Of a DNA stretch of 16,697 nt, positions 7,530 to 13,873 are shown one piece after another (position 1 is the stretch's first letter; every line of letters begins with the position of its first letter). The stretch is from SVQP01 sp045594445. Lineage in GTDB: Bacteria; Bacillota; Clostridia; Oscillospirales; CAG-272. The notes below the pieces were generated by a model, which was not told the DNA's origin, did not search any database, and saw only the letters and a list, made by a program, of their open reading frames with translations. Location of the stretch: assembly GCA_045594445.1 (NCBI GenBank), contig JAZNYL010000061.1, positions 1 to 16,697 of the forward strand, in the 5' to 3' direction. A program made the position numbers and the translations under genes.

Positions 7530-7772
7530 CTATTCCATCCCCAATAAATAGCCGGGAGTAACGTGCAGAATTTTACATAGTGCGGCAATTTCGTAATCCG
7601 CCACAAAGCGCGTGCCGATCTCAATTCTGCTTACACTGTCACGCTCGATGATCACGCCCTCAAGCTGCAGCTTGGCTGCGAGATTTTCCTGTGACAGCTT
7701 ACATTTCTTTCTGGCTTCCTTAACTCTTTGCCCGCAAATGTTCTTGCTGCCGTTGTAATCGTAAATTTTCAT
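7530..7772 (-). CDS. XRE-family helix-turn-helix transcriptional regulator
   Basis: This 80-residue protein is one Cro/CI-type HTH domain (about residues 13-77). GQRVKEARKKCKLSQENLAAKL covers helices 1-2, ERDSVSRIEIGTR is the recognition-helix region, and VADYEIAALCKILHVTPGYLLG closes the domain. There is no C-terminal sensor domain, as in phage-like or toxin-antitoxin-like small repressors. The ATG at 7772 is preferred over an in-frame TTG at 7787 because GGGGG stands eight bases before it and the extra residues (MGVLR) belong to the leader. It is divergent from the AbrB-like gene; repeated TGTGTTAA boxes in the shared intergenic region are its likely operators. Target genes are unknown. Confidence 0.85.
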   Translation of the reverse strand: MKIYDYNGSKNICGQRVKEARKKCKLSQENLAAKLQLEGVIIERDSVSRIEIGTRFVADYEIAALCKILHVTPGYLLGME

Positions 7773-7784
7773 GCGTAACACCCC

Positions 7785-7860
7785 CAAAAATGTGTTAATC
7801 CTAAGAATATACTTGACTTTAACACATTTTTGCGATATAATTGTGTTAATGATAAGAATT
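7785..7860. promoter_or_regulatory. Triple TGTGTTAA operator region between the divergent regulators
   Basis: CAAAAATGTGTTAA (7785-7798) is mirrored exactly by TTAACACATTTTTG (7819-7832), and a third box TGTGTTAAT lies at 7842-7850. The first and third are also direct repeats over 18 positions (7791-7808 and 7842-7859, 16 identical). The middle box fills the -35/-10 spacer of the plus-strand promoter, the third follows its -10, and the first overlaps the XRE leader. This arrangement fits autoregulation by the XRE protein and/or the AbrB-like protein. Confidence 0.7.
7813..7841 (+). promoter_or_regulatory. Sigma-A promoter of the AbrB-like gene
   Basis: TTGACT (7813-7818) and TATAAT (7836-7841) are separated by 17 bases. 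The predicted start near 7849 leaves a leader of about 34 bases before the GTG at 7883. The spacer is occupied by an operator-like box. Confidence 0.82.
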
Positions 7861-7882
7861 GAGAAAGAGGGTGCTGATAAAA

Positions 7883-8077
7883 GTGAAAAAGGGAACCGAA
7901 ATAGAATATATTGGCATCATAAAAGAGTTTGATAAGCTTGGCCGACTTGTGATTCCTAAGGACTTAAGGGAACGGTATGCATTGGGTAATAAGGTTGAAA
8001 TCATTGCAACAACGCAGGGGCTATTGATCAAAAGTCCGGAATACGTGTTGGTCAAAAAAGAGAAGGGAGAGCCTTGA
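7883..8077 (+). CDS. AbrB/SpoVT-type DNA-binding protein
   Basis: This 64-residue protein has the swapped-hairpin AbrB core: GIIKEFDKLGRLVIPKDLRERYALGNKVEII (about 11-41), then TTQGLLIKSPEY. The GRxVIPxxLR pattern is diagnostic. Such small proteins act as transition-state-type regulators or as antitoxins; no toxin gene follows, so a regulator is more likely. GTG at 7883 is preferred: GAGGGTG lies about nine bases before it and the promoter's start site leaves room. An in-frame TTG at 7859 would add eight residues but has almost no leader. The stop codon lies inside the loop of the downstream terminator. The gene is visibly AT-richer than its metabolic neighbours, in keeping with acquired DNA. 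Confidence 0.85.
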   Translation: MKKGTEIEYIGIIKEFDKLGRLVIPKDLRERYALGNKVEIIATTQGLLIKSPEYVLVKKEKGEP

Positions 8078-8100
8078 TACGAGCTCTCCCTTTGTTTTTT
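8063..8100 (+). terminator. Intrinsic terminator of the AbrB-like gene
   Basis: AAGGGAGAGC (8063-8072) pairs with GCTCTCCCTT (8083-8092) and is followed by TGTTTTTT. The gene's stop codon (8075-8077) lies in the loop, so the last codons form the 5' arm. The hairpin belongs to the repeat copy at 8063-8284. Confidence 0.85.
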
Positions 8101-8284
8101 ACGTTGTAGAAATTCTCTCCGTTCTTTTTTGTGCAAGTAGGCGCAAAAAAGAACCAAAAAACGCCAATTGGAAAAGTTTCGCGCCTGCGGGCGCGACAAG
8201 GGCTCCGCCCTTGACCTGCGAGCCTTTGAAAAGGCTCGATCCAAACTTTCATCCTATGAAGGTGATTATAAGAGGTGCGCGTAC
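8063..8284. repeat. Right direct copy of the repeat flanking the XRE/AbrB pair
   Basis: It contains the terminator hairpin, GAAATTCTCTCCGTTC, a TTCTTTTTT/AAAAAAGAA stem, CGCGCC/GGCGCG, AAGGGC/GCCCTT and GAGCCTTT/AAAGGCTC (8220-8237). The tail AAACTTTCATCCTATGAAGG (from 8243) runs to GCGTAC at 8284. The end overlaps the last codons and stop of ddh, which terminates at 8266. It lies in the same orientation as the copy at 7278-7527. Confidence 0.7.
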
Positions 8285-9237
8285 AGATCTTCGGGCTTTT
8301 CGGGGGAGAGCAGGATGGGCGGAATATCAAATGCGGTCTTGCAGCCAACCTCGCCCTTCTGTCCCATTCTGTATGCCGCTCTTGCAAATGCGACCAAAAT
8401 ACTGCCCGTGAAGTCGGGATTGGACTCCAGATTCAGCTTATATTCGATCGTGTGCGCCGAGCCCGTTGCGGCTTTGCCTGCGTGGATGACCGTGCCGCCG
8501 TGCGGAAGTCCTCCGTGCTCTCTGTGCAGCTCTTCCAAGCTGACAAAGTGAACCGTGGTCTTGTAGGGTGCAAAATAATCGGGCATGGTCACGATCCTTT
8601 GTTCGATCTCTGCCGCGTCCGCACCTTCCTTGATGGCCACGTAGCAAACTCGCTCGTGCATATCTGCTGCCTTGAAATTCGGCATCTCTCCGCTCTTGAC
8701 TCTCTCCATGGCCGCCTCGATCGGCACCGTGTACTGTCTTGCATCGGCCACGCCCTCGATGCGACGGATCGCGTCCGAATGCCCTTGGCTGACGCCCGTG
8801 CCCCAGAAGGTGTAGCTCTTGCCGTTCGGCAAAACGCTCTGTGCATACAGTCTTGTCAGCGAGAACATACCGGGATCCCAGCCCACCGAAATGACTGCCA
8901 CCTTACCGCCCTTACGCGCGGCTGCATCGACTGCGGCACGATGCGTAAGGATCTTTGCGTGCGTGTCAAAGCTGTCCACCACGTGGAATTTTTCAGCCAG
9001 CGCGGGGGTGGACGTCGGCAGGTCGGTGGCAGAGCCGCCGCAGTTGATGACCACGTCGATGCCGTCCGCCATGCTCTCCAATTCGCTCATTGAATATACC
9101 GGCAAGCCCATGACGCTTTGTACGCTCGCGGGATCGCGGCGCGTGAAAATGCCGACGGGCTGCATATCAGGTGCGGCGGTCAGCGCGGCCTCAACGCCGC
9201 GGCCAAGGTTACCGTACCCCACAATTGCTATTTTCAT
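8266..9237 (-). CDS. ddh: meso-Diaminopimelate D-dehydrogenase
   Basis: This 323-residue protein, normal length for the family, has the NADP-binding loop GYGNLGRG (7-14), then CGGSATDLP, DSFDTHAKI, SVGWDPGMFSLTRLYA and FWGTGVSQGHSDAIRR, all DAP-dehydrogenase hallmarks. It aminates L-2-amino-6-oxopimelate to meso-DAP in one NADPH step, bypassing the succinylase and acetylase branches, for peptidoglycan and lysine. ATG at 9237 is chosen because GAGGAGAAGG sits just before it and MKIAIVGYGN is the family's start; longer frames only read dapB in another phase. It overlaps the 3' end of dapB by 29 bases. Its last codons coincide with the start of a repeat tail that is duplicated beside the XRE gene. 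Confidence 0.95.
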   Translation of the reverse strand: MKIAIVGYGNLGRGVEAALTAAPDMQPVGIFTRRDPASVQSVMGLPVYSMSELESMADGIDVVINCGGSATDLPTSTPALAEKFHVVDSFDTHAKILTHRAAVDAAARKGGKVAVISVGWDPGMFSLTRLYAQSVLPNGKSYTFWGTGVSQGHSDAIRRIEGVADARQYTVPIEAAMERVKSGEMPNFKAADMHERVCYVAIKEGADAAEIEQRIVTMPDYFAPYKTTVHFVSLEELHREHGGLPHGGTVIHAGKAATGSAHTIEYKLNLESNPDFTGSILVAFARAAYRMGQKGEVGCKTAFDIPPILLSPEKPEDLYAHLL

Positions 9238-9985
9238 GATCCTTCTCCTCGTCAAGCTCTGCAAGCATGGTCTGCATGTTGTAAAGCCCGGGTGTTTTGT
9301 TTGCAATATATGCCGCCGCAGTCAATCCGCCCTCGGCAAACAGTGCGCGGGTGTGCGCCTTATGCTCCAGTGTAATGGTCTGGCTCTCGGTGCAAATGCA
9401 AACCTTGTGCTCACCAACCACGCTGCCCATGCGCACGGCAGAAATACCGATGTCCTGCGGCTGTCTTTTGCATTGTCCGCTTCTGCCCAGCACCTTGTTG
9501 GAATCGGGGCGCACCTCGCAAATGGCGTTTGCCAGCATGAGTGCCGTACCGCTGGGCGCGTCGGCCTTGTGCTTGTGGTGTACCTCAATGATCTCAATAT
9601 CCGCGTCGGGGAATGCGCGTGCCGCCTGCTTCGCCAACTGCAAAAGCACCGCAATGCCCACCGACATGTTGCCCGAGTGGAAGATTGCCACGTGCTCTGC
9701 CGCCGCACGGATGTGAGAGAGCTGCTCCTCGCTGTGTCCCGTCGTGCCGATCACGCAGGGAAGATTGTTGGCAACGGCAAAATCCAGCACCGAGTCGGTC
9801 GCGCTTGCGTGCGAGAAATCCACGATCACGTCGGGCGTCTCGCCGCACTCGGCGGGGGTATGGGGATAATCGTCAGAATAAGCGTCCACGCCGATATAGG
9901 CGTCCGCGCCCGCATATCCTTGCTTGACAAGCGTGATGAGCTCCTTGCCCATACGGCCTGCGGCGCCGATGATCATGACCTTCAT
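9209..9985 (-). CDS. dapB: 4-Hydroxy-tetrahydrodipicolinate reductase
   Basis: This 258-residue enzyme has the N-terminal nucleotide loop GAAGRMGKEL (7-16), VDFSHASAT (55-63), GTTGHSEEQ (80-88), the catalytic HHKHKADAPSGTA region (136-148) and EHKAHTRALFAEGGL near the C-terminus. It reduces hydroxy-tetrahydrodipicolinate with NAD(P)H, the second committed step to DAP and lysine. The ATG overlaps the dapA stop (ATGA) and the 3' end overlaps ddh by 29 bases, so the three genes are tightly coupled under the lysine riboswitch. The C-terminal run after MLAELDEE is rich in charged residues and probably dispensable. Confidence 0.96.
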   Translation of the reverse strand: MKVMIIGAAGRMGKELITLVKQGYAGADAYIGVDAYSDDYPHTPAECGETPDVIVDFSHASATDSVLDFAVANNLPCVIGTTGHSEEQLSHIRAAAEHVAIFHSGNMSVGIAVLLQLAKQAARAFPDADIEIIEVHHKHKADAPSGTALMLANAICEVRPDSNKVLGRSGQCKRQPQDIGISAVRMGSVVGEHKVCICTESQTITLEHKAHTRALFAEGGLTAAAYIANKTPGLYNMQTMLAELDEEKDHENSNCGVR

Positions 9986-10875
9986 ACGTCAATGCCTGCC
10001 TCTCTCATGCGCGCGTACAGGATCTCTGCGTGCGCTTCTTCCATTTCTGTCAGGGGCAGACGGATAGCAGGAGAGCAGAAGCCCATTTTTGCCATAGCGG
10101 CCTTGACGGGAATGGGGTTGACCTCGGAAAAGAGAGCCTTGACCAGCGGCAGCAGCTTACATTGCAGTGCAGCCGCGCCCTTGACGTCGCCCTGCCAGAA
10201 CAGCTCACAGATCTGCTTGGTCTCGCGGGGAAGCACGTTGGAGAGCACCGAGATGCAGCCCATGCCGCCCATGGCAAGCACGGGGACGATCTGGTCGTCG
10301 TTGCCCGAGTAAATGTCCATCTTGTCGCCCACCAGTGCAGCGGTCTCCACGATCGCGCCAATGTCGCCGTTGGCCTCCTTGATGGCCGTGATCTTGGGAT
10401 TTTCTGCAAGCTTTGCGTAAGTCGCGGGAGCGATCGCGCAGCCGGTACGCGAGGGAACGTTGTATGCAATGATGGGCTTGTCGGATGCATCGGCAATCGC
10501 GTTGAACATCTTGACAAGGCCGTTTTGCGTTGCCTTGTTGTAGTAGGGGGTGACCACCAGCATGGCGTCAGCTCCCACCTTGGCGGAAAAGCGGGTCAGG
10601 TCGCAGGCGTAGGCGGTATCGTTACTGCCCGTGCCGGCAATGATGGGGATGCGGTGTGCCGCGCGCTCAACCGCGTAGCGAATGACCTCGCGGTGCTCCT
10701 CGTCGGTCAAGGTAGAGCCCTCGCCCGTGGTGCCTGCAATCACCAAAGCGTCAATGCCGCATTCGATCTGCCAGTCGATCAAGCGACCAAACGCCTCGTA
10801 ATCCACGCTGCCGTCCTCGTGCATGGGGGTGATCAGCGCAGTTGCAATGCCCTTAAAAATCGGTGTGTGTGCCAT
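9982..10875 (-). CDS. dapA: 4-Hydroxy-tetrahydrodipicolinate synthase
   Basis: This 297-residue TIM-barrel enzyme has GTTGEGSTL (48-56), VTPYYNKATQNGL, catalytic Tyr138 in IAYNVPSRTG, and the Schiff-base lysine Lys166 in AIKEANGD. It condenses pyruvate with aspartate semialdehyde, the entry to DAP and lysine synthesis. The start at 10875 (MAHTPIFKG) is preferred because AAAGGAAG lies seven bases before it. A longer in-frame start upstream would run through the riboswitch terminator and is not credible. As first gene of dapA-dapB-ddh it is the direct target of the lysine riboswitch. Confidence 0.97.
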   Translation of the reverse strand: MAHTPIFKGIATALITPMHEDGSVDYEAFGRLIDWQIECGIDALVIAGTTGEGSTLTDEEHREVIRYAVERAAHRIPIIAGTGSNDTAYACDLTRFSAKVGADAMLVVTPYYNKATQNGLVKMFNAIADASDKPIIAYNVPSRTGCAIAPATYAKLAENPKITAIKEANGDIGAIVETAALVGDKMDIYSGNDDQIVPVLAMGGMGCISVLSNVLPRETKQICELFWQGDVKGAAALQCKLLPLVKALFSEVNPIPVKAAMAKMGFCSPAIRLPLTEMEEAHAEILYARMREAGIDV

Positions 10876-10910
10876 AGTAAAACTTCCTTTATTTAACAAA
10901 TTTTTCATCC

Positions 10911-10949
10911 AAAAGTAAAGAGTGCCTCTCACCGCGGAGAAGCACTCTT
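10911..10949 (-). terminator. Riboswitch-controlled attenuator before dapA
   Basis: On the minus strand AAGAGTGC (10942-10949) pairs with GCACTCTT (10918-10925), extended by an inner TCTC/GAGA stem, and is followed by TACTTTT. The 5' arm begins with AAGAG, the same five bases as the 5' side of the riboswitch P1 stem. It could therefore pair instead with CTCTT of P1 (10989-10993) as an antiterminator when lysine is low. Confidence 0.82.
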
Positions 10950-10983
10950 GCATATCTGTTTCCGAAATCCGGATCAAATCCTA

Positions 10984-11160
10984 TGCCAAAGAGAAGCACC
11001 CCGCGCGTTGGCGCGACAGTCGAACGGCACTTAGTCCGTTCGCCCAACCAAGCCCCCAGCACAAAGGGCAGGCTTCGGCATCCCACCCCTTTCGCTTGCC
11101 AACGGCCGTGCTGCCTTTTGCGGCAAGGTACTTTTTGTGCGATGCACCTCGACTCTTACG
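10984..11160 (-). ncRNA. Lysine riboswitch (L box)
   Basis: The minus-strand leader shows the conserved L-box parts in order: AAGAGTCGAGGTGC (P1/P2 with loop-E region), AAAAAGTACC, the P2 tip TGCC/GGCA, GCGAAAGGGGTGGGATGCCG then AAGCCTGCCCTT (P3), TGCTGGGGG, a P4 hairpin CGAACGG/CCGTTCG, a GCGC/GCGC P5, and the closing CTTCTCTTT. It lies between a strong promoter and an intrinsic terminator directly before dapA, so lysine binding should favour termination. Identification is by eye; a covariance-model search would settle it. Confidence 0.88.
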
Positions 11161-11165
11161 TAAAA

Positions 11166-11194
11166 ATTATAAATGATTATCCCTTGCTTGTCAA
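11166..11194 (-). promoter_or_regulatory. Sigma-A promoter of the lysine operon
   Basis: TTGACA (11189-11194) and TATAAT (11166-11171), both perfect, are 17 bases apart on the minus strand, placing the transcript start at the first bases of the riboswitch. The -35 box lies only about 22 bases after the stop of the preceding minus-strand gene, with no clear terminator between. Confidence 0.9.
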
Positions 11195-11216
11195 TAGAAT
11201 TCGCAAAACTTGCAAA

Positions 11217-11978
11217 TTATTTTTGGCCAAAGGCCTCCAAGGCAGCGACGTCCTTTTTGCCAAGGGTATCGGTCAGTACGCTGCGCTCGTTACCGTACAC
11301 GTAGATCAGCAGCGCGCCGAGCGGCTCGTTTTGGTAGTCGATATCCTCGTTGAAGTAGATATCCACGTAAACGGCCAGAATATCGGGGCGCATGATGGGG
11401 TTGCCCTCGTCGTCAAAGCCCGCGCAGATATCAATGCCGTCAAAGGTCAGTCGCTCGTAGTTGTAAAGATTTTTGGTGTCTTTGACGCACGCCGAGGGCT
11501 GATAACGCTCAAAACGTACGCTGGTAGGGTTGTTGATATCGTTGTCCGCGGTGTTTTCGGGCGTCAGGTCGTAGGCAACGGTCACGGTCACGTCAAACCA
11601 ATCCTTGCCGCGCTCCAAGGGAGCGGGCTTTCCATAGTCGGTGGCTACGTATTTGAGCGTGCTGTTGTTGTAGCGGAAGGTGATCTGCAGCTGGTCAGCC
11701 GCGGGGATAAATTCGCTTTGCGTGACCGAGAAATATCCCTTGGAAGGGCCGTCGCGAATGATGGTATCGTGCTGCTGATGCAGGATCTGCAGCTGCTCGC
11801 CCTCTGCTTGGTAAGCGGTGTAGATCTGCTCGTTGGGCTGCAGCACGGTCATGGACGCAGGATCGCCCGAGGAGAGAATGCGCCAGAGCAGCACGCCCAC
11901 CACAGAGAAGATCATTGCGCCCACCAGCAGGCGGAATGCCCAGCCTATGATGCGGGTTGTGGTTGTGGATTTTGCCAT
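11217..11978 (-). CDS. Membrane-anchored hypothetical protein
   Basis: I do not recognise this 253-residue protein. It starts MAKSTTTTRIIGWAFR, followed by a single hydrophobic helix (about 10-33, LLVGAMIFSVVGVLLW) with basic residues before it. About 215 residues then follow, predicted to be exported and mostly beta-type, with no lipobox, catalytic motif or cysteine pattern. The start has AAAGGA eight bases upstream and lies 17 bases after ruvX. A type-II-like signal anchor facing the cell surface is the most likely topology. It may be a lineage-specific envelope protein. Its 3' end is followed almost at once by the lysine-operon promoter. Confidence 0.78.
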   Translation of the reverse strand: MAKSTTTTRIIGWAFRLLVGAMIFSVVGVLLWRILSSGDPASMTVLQPNEQIYTAYQAEGEQLQILHQQHDTIIRDGPSKGYFSVTQSEFIPAADQLQITFRYNNSTLKYVATDYGKPAPLERGKDWFDVTVTVAYDLTPENTADNDINNPTSVRFERYQPSACVKDTKNLYNYERLTFDGIDICAGFDDEGNPIMRPDILAVYVDIYFNEDIDYQNEPLGALLIYVYGNERSVLTDTLGKKDVAALEAFGQK

Positions 11979-11995
11979 GATATGATTCCTTTAAT

Positions 11996-12448
11996 TCATG
12001 TATTCATATATTTGAGCTTGTCAAGTGCGTTTTGCAAAATGATTTCGGCAGAAAGCGTGTCAATGACCTGCTTTCTCTTTACGCCGCGCGTGTCGGTTTC
12101 GTTTAAATAGCGCGAGGCAGCCATGGTGGTCATGCGCTCGTCCAGCATCGCAACGTGGATGCCGTCGCCCAGCTTGTATTGCAGGATGGACGCAAATTTC
12201 TGTGCGTGCTGCGCACGAGGGCCAAACGAGCCGTCCATGTTGACGGGTACGCCTACCACAACGCCCACAACGCCAAGTTCACGCGCGATCTCGGCGGTGC
12301 GCTCGGCCGTTTTTTCCATGCCGCCGACCGATATGGTCTGTCTTCCGGACGCCATGGTGCGCAGGCTGTCGGAAACGGCAATGCCCGTGCGCTTGTCGCC
12401 GAAGTCCACGCCAAGCAGCTTGCCCTTGGTTTGTTTGAGTGTCTGCAT
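11996..12448 (-). CDS. ruvX: Putative pre-16S rRNA nuclease / Holliday-junction resolvase YqgF
   Basis: This 150-residue protein is a standard-length YqgF/RuvX member. The RNase H-like fold signatures are GVDFGDKRTGIAVSD (13-27), VVGVPVNMDGSFGPRA (64-79), LDERMTT, and a C-terminal DTLSAEIILQNALD helix with the conserved acidic residue. It is proposed to mature the 5' end of 16S rRNA and may also resolve DNA junctions. The start has GGAG six bases upstream, and the gap to the hydrolase stop is two bases. The usual partner genes of ruvX (such as alaS and the DUF965 gene) are not in this window; here it sits with a hydrolase and an RNHCP protein. Confidence 0.94.
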   Translation of the reverse strand: MQTLKQTKGKLLGVDFGDKRTGIAVSDSLRTMASGRQTISVGGMEKTAERTAEIARELGVVGVVVGVPVNMDGSFGPRAQHAQKFASILQYKLGDGIHVAMLDERMTTMAASRYLNETDTRGVKRKQVIDTLSAEIILQNALDKLKYMNT

Positions 12449-12450
12449 AG

Positions 12451-13383
12451 TTATCTCCGGATCATATTGTGCATGACGTTGATCACGCCCTCGTAGAAAT
12501 TGTCGTTGTCGGTTTCGTTGTGCGGCTCGTGACGCATGCCCTCAAAGTACATGGAGGAAAGCTCGCTCGCACCCGCCTCGCGCAGGCGGGATTCCACGTG
12601 GCGCACGCCCTTGCCGAAGTTACCGACGGGGTCGTTTTCGCCCGAGACGATCAGCATAGGCAGGTTAAGGGGCATCTGCTTCGCCCAATCCTTGGCGGAA
12701 ACCTTGCCAAGCAGCGTAAAGAGCGTCAGATAGCCGTTGACCGTGAATTTGTAAGAGCAGAAGGGGTCTGCGTTGTATTTCTCAATCACCGCACGGTCTC
12801 GTGTCAGCCATGCATTCTTGATGCCCTCATCGGCAAAGGGCTTGTCGTAAGAGCCAAACGCGATGGTATAGAGCAGATTCGAGCGGCTGTGCTTGCCGAA
12901 AAGTCCCAGCACGCGGCAGAGCAGCTTGCCCGCACCCGTGGGTGCCTCGGGACCTGCCGTACCCGAAATAACGGCCGCGTTCCAGGCGTCCTTGTATTCG
13001 GTCAGCGCCCAGCGAGCAATAAACGAGCCCATGCTGTGGCCGTAGAGGATCACGGGCAGCTCGGGGAAAGTGCTTTTGATCCAGCCGTTGACCGCATACA
13101 CGTCCTTGACCAAGCAAAGCGCGGGATTTTTGGCGTCGGTGATGTAGCCAAGCTCGTCGGCAGAGCGCGCGGTGTGGCCGTGACCGAGATGGTCGTGACC
13201 GACTACGGCAAAGCCTGCGTCGCACATGCGCTGGGCAAATTTCTCATAGCGCAGCGCGTACTCGCACATGCCGTGCGAGAGTTGAATAACGCCTACGGGA
13301 TTATCCGGTGTCCAGCACCAGGCGGCAAGGGTATGGATTTTGTCGGAGGAGGGCAGAGTAAATGCGTTTGCGGTATACTTCAT
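12451..13383 (-). CDS. Alpha/beta hydrolase, monoacylglycerol-lipase/lysophospholipase type
   Basis: This 310-residue protein has the serine hydrolase layout: oxyanion motif QLSHGMCEYALRY (34-46), HDHLGHGHT (63-71), nucleophile GHSMGS with Ser117, acid in VSGENDPVG (Asp251), and His285 in GMRHEPHNE. It belongs to the cytoplasmic Hydrolase_4 group that cleaves monoacylglycerols, lysophospholipids or similar esters. There is no signal peptide. AAAGGAGC lies just before the ATG. It is the second gene of a four-gene unit, 15 bases after the RNHCP gene and two before ruvX. The exact substrate is open. Confidence 0.92.
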   Translation of the reverse strand: MKYTANAFTLPSSDKIHTLAAWCWTPDNPVGVIQLSHGMCEYALRYEKFAQRMCDAGFAVVGHDHLGHGHTARSADELGYITDAKNPALCLVKDVYAVNGWIKSTFPELPVILYGHSMGSFIARWALTEYKDAWNAAVISGTAGPEAPTGAGKLLCRVLGLFGKHSRSNLLYTIAFGSYDKPFADEGIKNAWLTRDRAVIEKYNADPFCSYKFTVNGYLTLFTLLGKVSAKDWAKQMPLNLPMLIVSGENDPVGNFGKGVRHVESRLREAGASELSSMYFEGMRHEPHNETDNDNFYEGVINVMHNMIRR

Positions 13384-13398
13384 GGCGTGCTCCTTTCG

Positions 13399-13725
13399 TT
13401 ATCTTCCTGCTGTCAAAGAGATCAGCAGCTTTAAGTTGTCGGGTTGAACTTTAGCCTCGTGCGCGGCCTTGTTGCGGTGCAGCTCACCGCATTTTGTGCA
13501 GCGGTGGATAATGACGTAGCCCTTTTTGGCATCGGGCTCTACCTTGATTGGCTCCATCTGTCCTTGGCATTCGCTTGCGCGATCACCGGGAAAAATATCG
13601 AGATGCATAGACCACAGGCAAAACGGGCAATGATTACGCGAAGTATAGCCCAACGGCTGCACCTCGCGCCCGCAATGCGCACAGACAAAACCGTCGTCGT
13701 TTTTGGTAAATCGCTTTTGCTCCAT
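13399..13725 (-). CDS. RNHCP-domain zinc-ribbon protein
   Basis: This 108-residue protein carries the RNHCP domain, named for its motif. It has CAHC (15-18), RNHCPFCLWSMH (30-41), FPGDRASECQG (45-55), and a second ribbon HRCTKCGELHRNK (74-86). Paired CxxC sites indicate zinc binding, and the family is of unknown function, often considered RNA-related. The ATG has GGGAGG five bases upstream. It is the first gene of the unit leading to the hydrolase, ruvX and an anchored protein. A strong promoter and a hairpin-bearing leader lie upstream. Confidence 0.88.
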   Translation of the reverse strand: MEQKRFTKNDDGFVCAHCGREVQPLGYTSRNHCPFCLWSMHLDIFPGDRASECQGQMEPIKVEPDAKKGYVIIHRCTKCGELHRNKAAHEAKVQPDNLKLLISLTAGR

Positions 13726-13754
13726 GATTGCCTCCCAGCGTCAGATCGAAGTAG

Positions 13755-13774
13755 GGGCGATTCAAGAATCGCCC
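13755..13774. repeat. Perfect hairpin in the leader of the RNHCP operon
   Basis: GGGCGATTC (13755-13763) pairs with GAATCGCCC (13766-13774) around a 2-base loop, preceded by GTAG. It lies between the -10 box and the RNHCP start, so it would be in the mRNA leader. The GTAGGGG head resembles the ends of the 7145-7266 element, so it may be a half or remnant copy of that family. Confidence 0.65.
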
Positions 13775-13799
13775 GCCGATCGTATAGTTGTATAATAAT

Positions 13800-13828
13800 A
13801 TTTTATTATATTTATATGTCTTTGTCAA
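13800..13828 (-). promoter_or_regulatory. Sigma-A promoter of the RNHCP-hydrolase-ruvX operon
   Basis: On the minus strand TTGACA (13823-13828) and TAAAAT (13800-13805) are separated by 17 bases in a very AT-rich tract. The leader is about 65 bases long and includes the 13755-13774 hairpin. Confidence 0.78.
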
Positions 13829-13873
13829 GATACAGATTGTGAACAAAGGGGAGTGATACGGGGACGCTCTGAT

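Noticed and set aside
7773..7787. TTG start adding five residues to the XRE protein
   Set aside because: The GGGGG ribosome site lies within that stretch and fits the ATG at 7772 instead.
7859..7882. TTG start for the AbrB-like protein
   Set aside because: It would leave almost no leader after the predicted transcript start and lacks a ribosome site; the GTG at 7883 fits better.
7530..8077. Toxin-antitoxin module from the XRE and AbrB-like genes
   Set aside because: Both proteins are DNA-binding antitoxin or regulator types, and neither has an adjacent toxin-like frame. They are divergent rather than in one operon.
10876..10977. Upstream extension of dapA by 34 residues
   Set aside because: It would translate through the riboswitch terminator. 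The ATG at 10875 has a good ribosome site and gives the normal family length.
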